A stretch of 64,000 bases of DNA from Acanthopleura granulata (lineage: Eukaryota > Mollusca > Polyplacophora > Chitonida > Chitonidae): contig JABBOT010000003.1 of assembly GCA_016165875.1 (NCBI GenBank), positions 30,051,663-30,115,662 on the forward strand, written 5' to 3'. Of this stretch, positions 60,661 to 64,000 are shown piece by piece. A program made the translations under genes and the position numbers. The number at the start of each line of letters is the position of its first letter. Position 1 is the first letter of the stretch. Below the pieces are notes generated by a model. It was given only the letters and a program-made list of their open reading frames with translations. It did not search any database and was not told where the DNA came from.

Positions 60661-61734
60661 ATTCATATCAGATAAATAGAAGGCTTTTATTCGTTTTCAG
60701 ATGATAAAAAAGATTTCTTCCACCCGGAAGACAATGAGCAATTACAACTTAGGGACATCGTGGGAAGCCACGACGGACTATTTCGGCCTTCTCTGTGCTT
60801 TTCTATTTCTTCTAATTAACGGTCAAAATATGCTAATCAGCAGTAGTGCTCGTCTGTGAACCGAACTATGAATAGCTCTTTGTTAGCTAGGTAAGTGGTA
60901 ATTTTTACACACCGAGAAGATTAGGCGAAGATTGATCACCGGGCAATATCCGGGCTGGAGAATCGTCTGCTCACACTTTCTTCGGTTTAACTGGCTACAG
61001 AACTGGCTAATCTGATTGATTCTCGGTGTTAACCCGCTGGCCAGCTGAATTTCGCTCTGATTGGTTTGTAGACTGGACCAATCATTTTGATCGAGGGGTT
61101 CCAAAAGACCGAATGTGAACATTCCTCCGGCATATTTAGGCGGAGTTTGCCGTCTCACACCTACACCCGGAGGATCTAATCATCAATCTGGAAGACGATT
61201 TAACAAATTCGATCCTTGTACTCACGTCACGCGCAGTTTAGAAGAGCCATTAATGATTAATTAAAGCAGTATTCACACCAATTCGTTGTTAATTTAATAT
61301 CACGTTCAGAGTAACACGTAAGAGCAAAATTTCACATGGATGTATATAGCTGAATTATGGTGGCCATATGGTGGCAATTAATACTCCAAGAGACTAGGTG
61401 ACGGTGAGTTAAAACCACAGGCCTGGATATTGATAGAGTAATTTGTTCTTTTTAAACAATATTTAGCTACATAGAGAGTTAAGTTATTGCCCTAGCACAT
61501 ATTTCAGAGAGGGACATTTAAATATACCATTAACGTATTTAGCTTTGATCAGTTTGTAGGCCTACCTACACATTGCAACAGAATTAGAAGGGATTATTTA
61601 TTAACGCTGAACATTAAGCCTAAATCGAACAACACAAAAAGCTGGACCATAAAGAAACTATGGCTGATTTGTTCCACGTTCATTTGACGGAACTAGTGTG
61701 GCCAAGAAAGGCCTGATCCATACGGGTAAAGGAT

Positions 61735-61980
61735 GGGTTTAGGCGGGTACAACCTTGGTCTTGTTCCTTAGACTAGGGGATAGGGCAAGTGCTGGTCGTC
61801 CCAGTATCAGCATACTGGGACAAAGTGAGGAGTCAGATCTGCTGCCCTTGACGTGGTGTATCAGTGAGACATCACGGTAAACATGCTGGCAATAGGAAAA
61901 GTGTGCCACGCTGAAACTGTCATAGCATGGCCGAAATGATGGCGAAAACGACGTTTAACTGCAGACAAACAACCAAATCA
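61735..61980 (+). repeat. Diverged family D SINE-like sequence
   Basis: gggatagggcaagtgctggt and cagcatactgggacaaagtg parallel the second half of 33546-33816; it ends catggccgaaatgatggcga..acgacgtttaac, the family tail. Confidence 0.5.
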
Positions 61981-64000
61981 ACATTCTGTGGAGCGATATG
62001 AAAACTGATCTAGAGCTTGTGTCATTGGTTATTGGCATAATTTTATCAAGTATTCCCATCACTGCGCCACAATACGGCGCTCTATTTATGGAAATGATCA
62101 AACGCTGCTAGAGAGTCAACGGACATAGAAATGCGAATTTAAATCTATACTCAAGGACATTTTGTCTTTATGTCTTGAGGGTCGCATATTATCATTTCAT
62201 AATTTTTTATAGACAAGTGGAGACGGATGACGGTTTCTCCCTCGCAATGATATCAAGGAAAACTTTTGATGGTTTTTTTTCCTACAAAAATTGATATATT
62301 AAATGAAAACTTTCTGACGTTTCTCGCCCGCATTCATTTACATGCAGAATGAGGATGGTTTCTGTCCTCCATTGATGTCACTAAAAATTGATTATAGTCT
62401 TTATACTTTTCTACTACAATATCATTGGTGTCATCACTTTCGTTGACATAAATTGTTTCACGCCGAACGAGTTGTACAGGAATGTCAAAAATGATACGTG
62501 TTAACTTTTAATAAAACCGCAAGGCGGAAATGTTTTTTCTTAACATATGCTGACCGCCATCAGCAGCAGTGTGACGGGAAGGTCAGAGACGTGAGCGTCA
62601 ACATGTTATGGTTACAAAAGCATTGCACCTGGTCAACGACAAGGCAGAATCAGTCTTTGTCTGCGAGCATATTAGGCTATTTGGCGAGTCGAAACATCCA
62701 GACGGCCCATTAAGAGCTTTACAAAATGACCGACCAGTATGCCGTGCCATGTTCTGTACAAAGATTTACCCACGCGGGAGGCATTGTGATAACAAGAGAA
62801 AGCTGATGGCCACGTGTCGACTGTTTGTCTCACAAAGCCAAAGCCCTCTGGTAATAACTGTACCAGAGAACAAGCAAATCCTCCCGTATACAACCAACGA
62901 TGGCCGTGGCCATATGAAAATGGACAAGACACATCCGTACAAGTCTGTAAGCGAGGTGGAACTGCCGTGGAAAGCTTTTAGGCACTTGTAGCGCAAAGCG
63001 AGACAAGAGTCTGTTGAAGGTTTCCAAAATAGAATAGAGCTATAGGCTCAGACATTTTCCAGCCCACATAAACGATGCTAGAGGGTATATACATTAATCA
63101 ACAGAGGTATTTTTAAGATATTTTTAATAATCAGGTTAAGATAAATGTGGTTGGTTGGAACGTGAAGAGACAATTGGACGACCGTACATCGCATATCTGG
63201 TATTTGATATTTAATCAGAATTCATCAGACATGGATAGCAAATACTACTAAATTAAAGAAATTATTAATGAACACACCTCGGCGTATTTCGAAGGTAATT
63301 GTCATACCCGAAGTTATCTGCCGTTATTTGGCCGATTTGTTAAAAAAGAACAAAATGAAACAAACAGATCCTCCTATATGTAATATATTATCTGAAACAG
63401 GTCTGCCGAGAAACCGTTTATAGATCTTCGATAAATCGTTATGTAATGGCTCCGAAAAATCTTCATTGAGGTCTAAGTGTACAGTGGAATGACTTTGTCT
63501 CAGCTACGTAATTGCTTCAAGATTACTCGCAGCTGAATCGCATAGAACTAATTCATTCTGACTAAACTCTGAACAGCTGAAAAAAAGTCTGTTTACATGG
63601 AAATTATATACATTAAATGAAGGGGCCGGAGCAATTGTAATGAAGACTCCAATTAGTTCTTTGAGCAATTGAATAATGTAGCTGAACAATAATTTGGCCA
63701 AGGCCAAAATCGACGAGTTATGCAATTACGTTTTGTACAAAACCTTCTCGAAATCTTAACGGCAATATCTGGGTAAATGCATGATGTTTGTTATGACAAA
63801 AGGGTATAACGAGGAATTATGTAAAAAAATGGTCAAAGTTCCAAGCAGCAATTCAAAAGCTGTTTTCTAGGGAAGATACAGCTTAATCCGACATCTTGTT
63901 CTCATTAGCGGGCTATTGTATAGCACGGGTCGATATCCCAACATATATCTATTTCCTATTCTTATACAGCTTGTCAGCATCCTTTAAGCCTTTTAAAAGA

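Larger units (their letters stand above)
55948..64000. other. Upstream or intronic DNA of SYT12, no exon supported
   Basis: The SYT12 membrane-anchor exon should lie in this direction, but no minus-strand segment with a hydrophobic helix and matching phase-0 donor was convincing. The stretch holds SINE-like sequences (56048-56278, 60546-60660, 61735-61980) and a G run (58146-58155). A 128-codon plus-strand ORF in the GC-richer 62540-63000 stretch is open on the other strand too and has no recognisable motif. Confidence 0.55.

Noticed and set aside
60883..61158. Minus-strand 91-codon ORF as SYT12 N-terminal exon
   Set aside because: No hydrophobic membrane helix and no phase-0 donor fitting exon a.

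Overview
This is animal nuclear DNA. Every gene found is split into small exons with GT-AG introns. The introns hold minisatellites, short inverted-repeat elements and tRNA-derived SINE-like repeats. The proteins are metazoan: two synaptotagmins, the oligosaccharyltransferase subunit TMEM258 and a KIAA2012-type protein. Frequent tacatgta-type motifs and SINE tails that resemble mollusc repeats suggest a lophotrochozoan, probably a mollusc; that placement is inference. I see no prokaryotic operons, CRISPR array, rRNA, true tRNA gene or viral gene. I exon-modelled four genes by hand; acceptor, donor and reading phase agree at every junction inside the window.

Layout. (1) Positions 1-3047, plus strand: the last intron and last coding exon of a Syt1-type synaptotagmin. 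(2) 3048-10707: convergent intergenic DNA with an AT-rich hairpin and two MITE-like elements. (3) 10708-31639, minus strand: a complete 21-exon gene for a 1,248-residue protein related to human KIAA2012, with a conserved N-terminal segment, a low-complexity middle and a long charged C-terminal coiled coil. (4) 31640-32844: a short divergent interval, probably a bidirectional promoter. (5) 32845-35339, plus strand: complete three-exon TMEM258, whose first coding exon is only the ATG. (6) 35340-42342: convergent intergenic DNA with one unexplained candidate terminal exon at 37271-37406. (7) 42343-55947, minus strand: the seven 3' coding exons (367 residues) of a SYT12-type synaptotagmin. Its N-terminal membrane-anchor exon was not found. 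(8) 55948-64000: intronic or upstream DNA with repeats and no supported exon.

The genes form convergent and divergent pairs with no sign of a shared pathway, apart from two synaptotagmins lying within about 40-50 kb of each other. The most notable structures are: a full-length invertebrate KIAA2012 gene with six distinct tandem arrays in or beside it (one reaching its stop codon, one duplicating a splice acceptor); a roughly 1.16 kb inverted-repeat element in its intron 4; a palindromic MITE-like element at 7640-8048; a 217 bp element at 8398-8614 with an 11 bp flanking direct repeat; a strong hairpin in a SYT12 intron; and an unidentified terminal exon followed at once by AATAAA.
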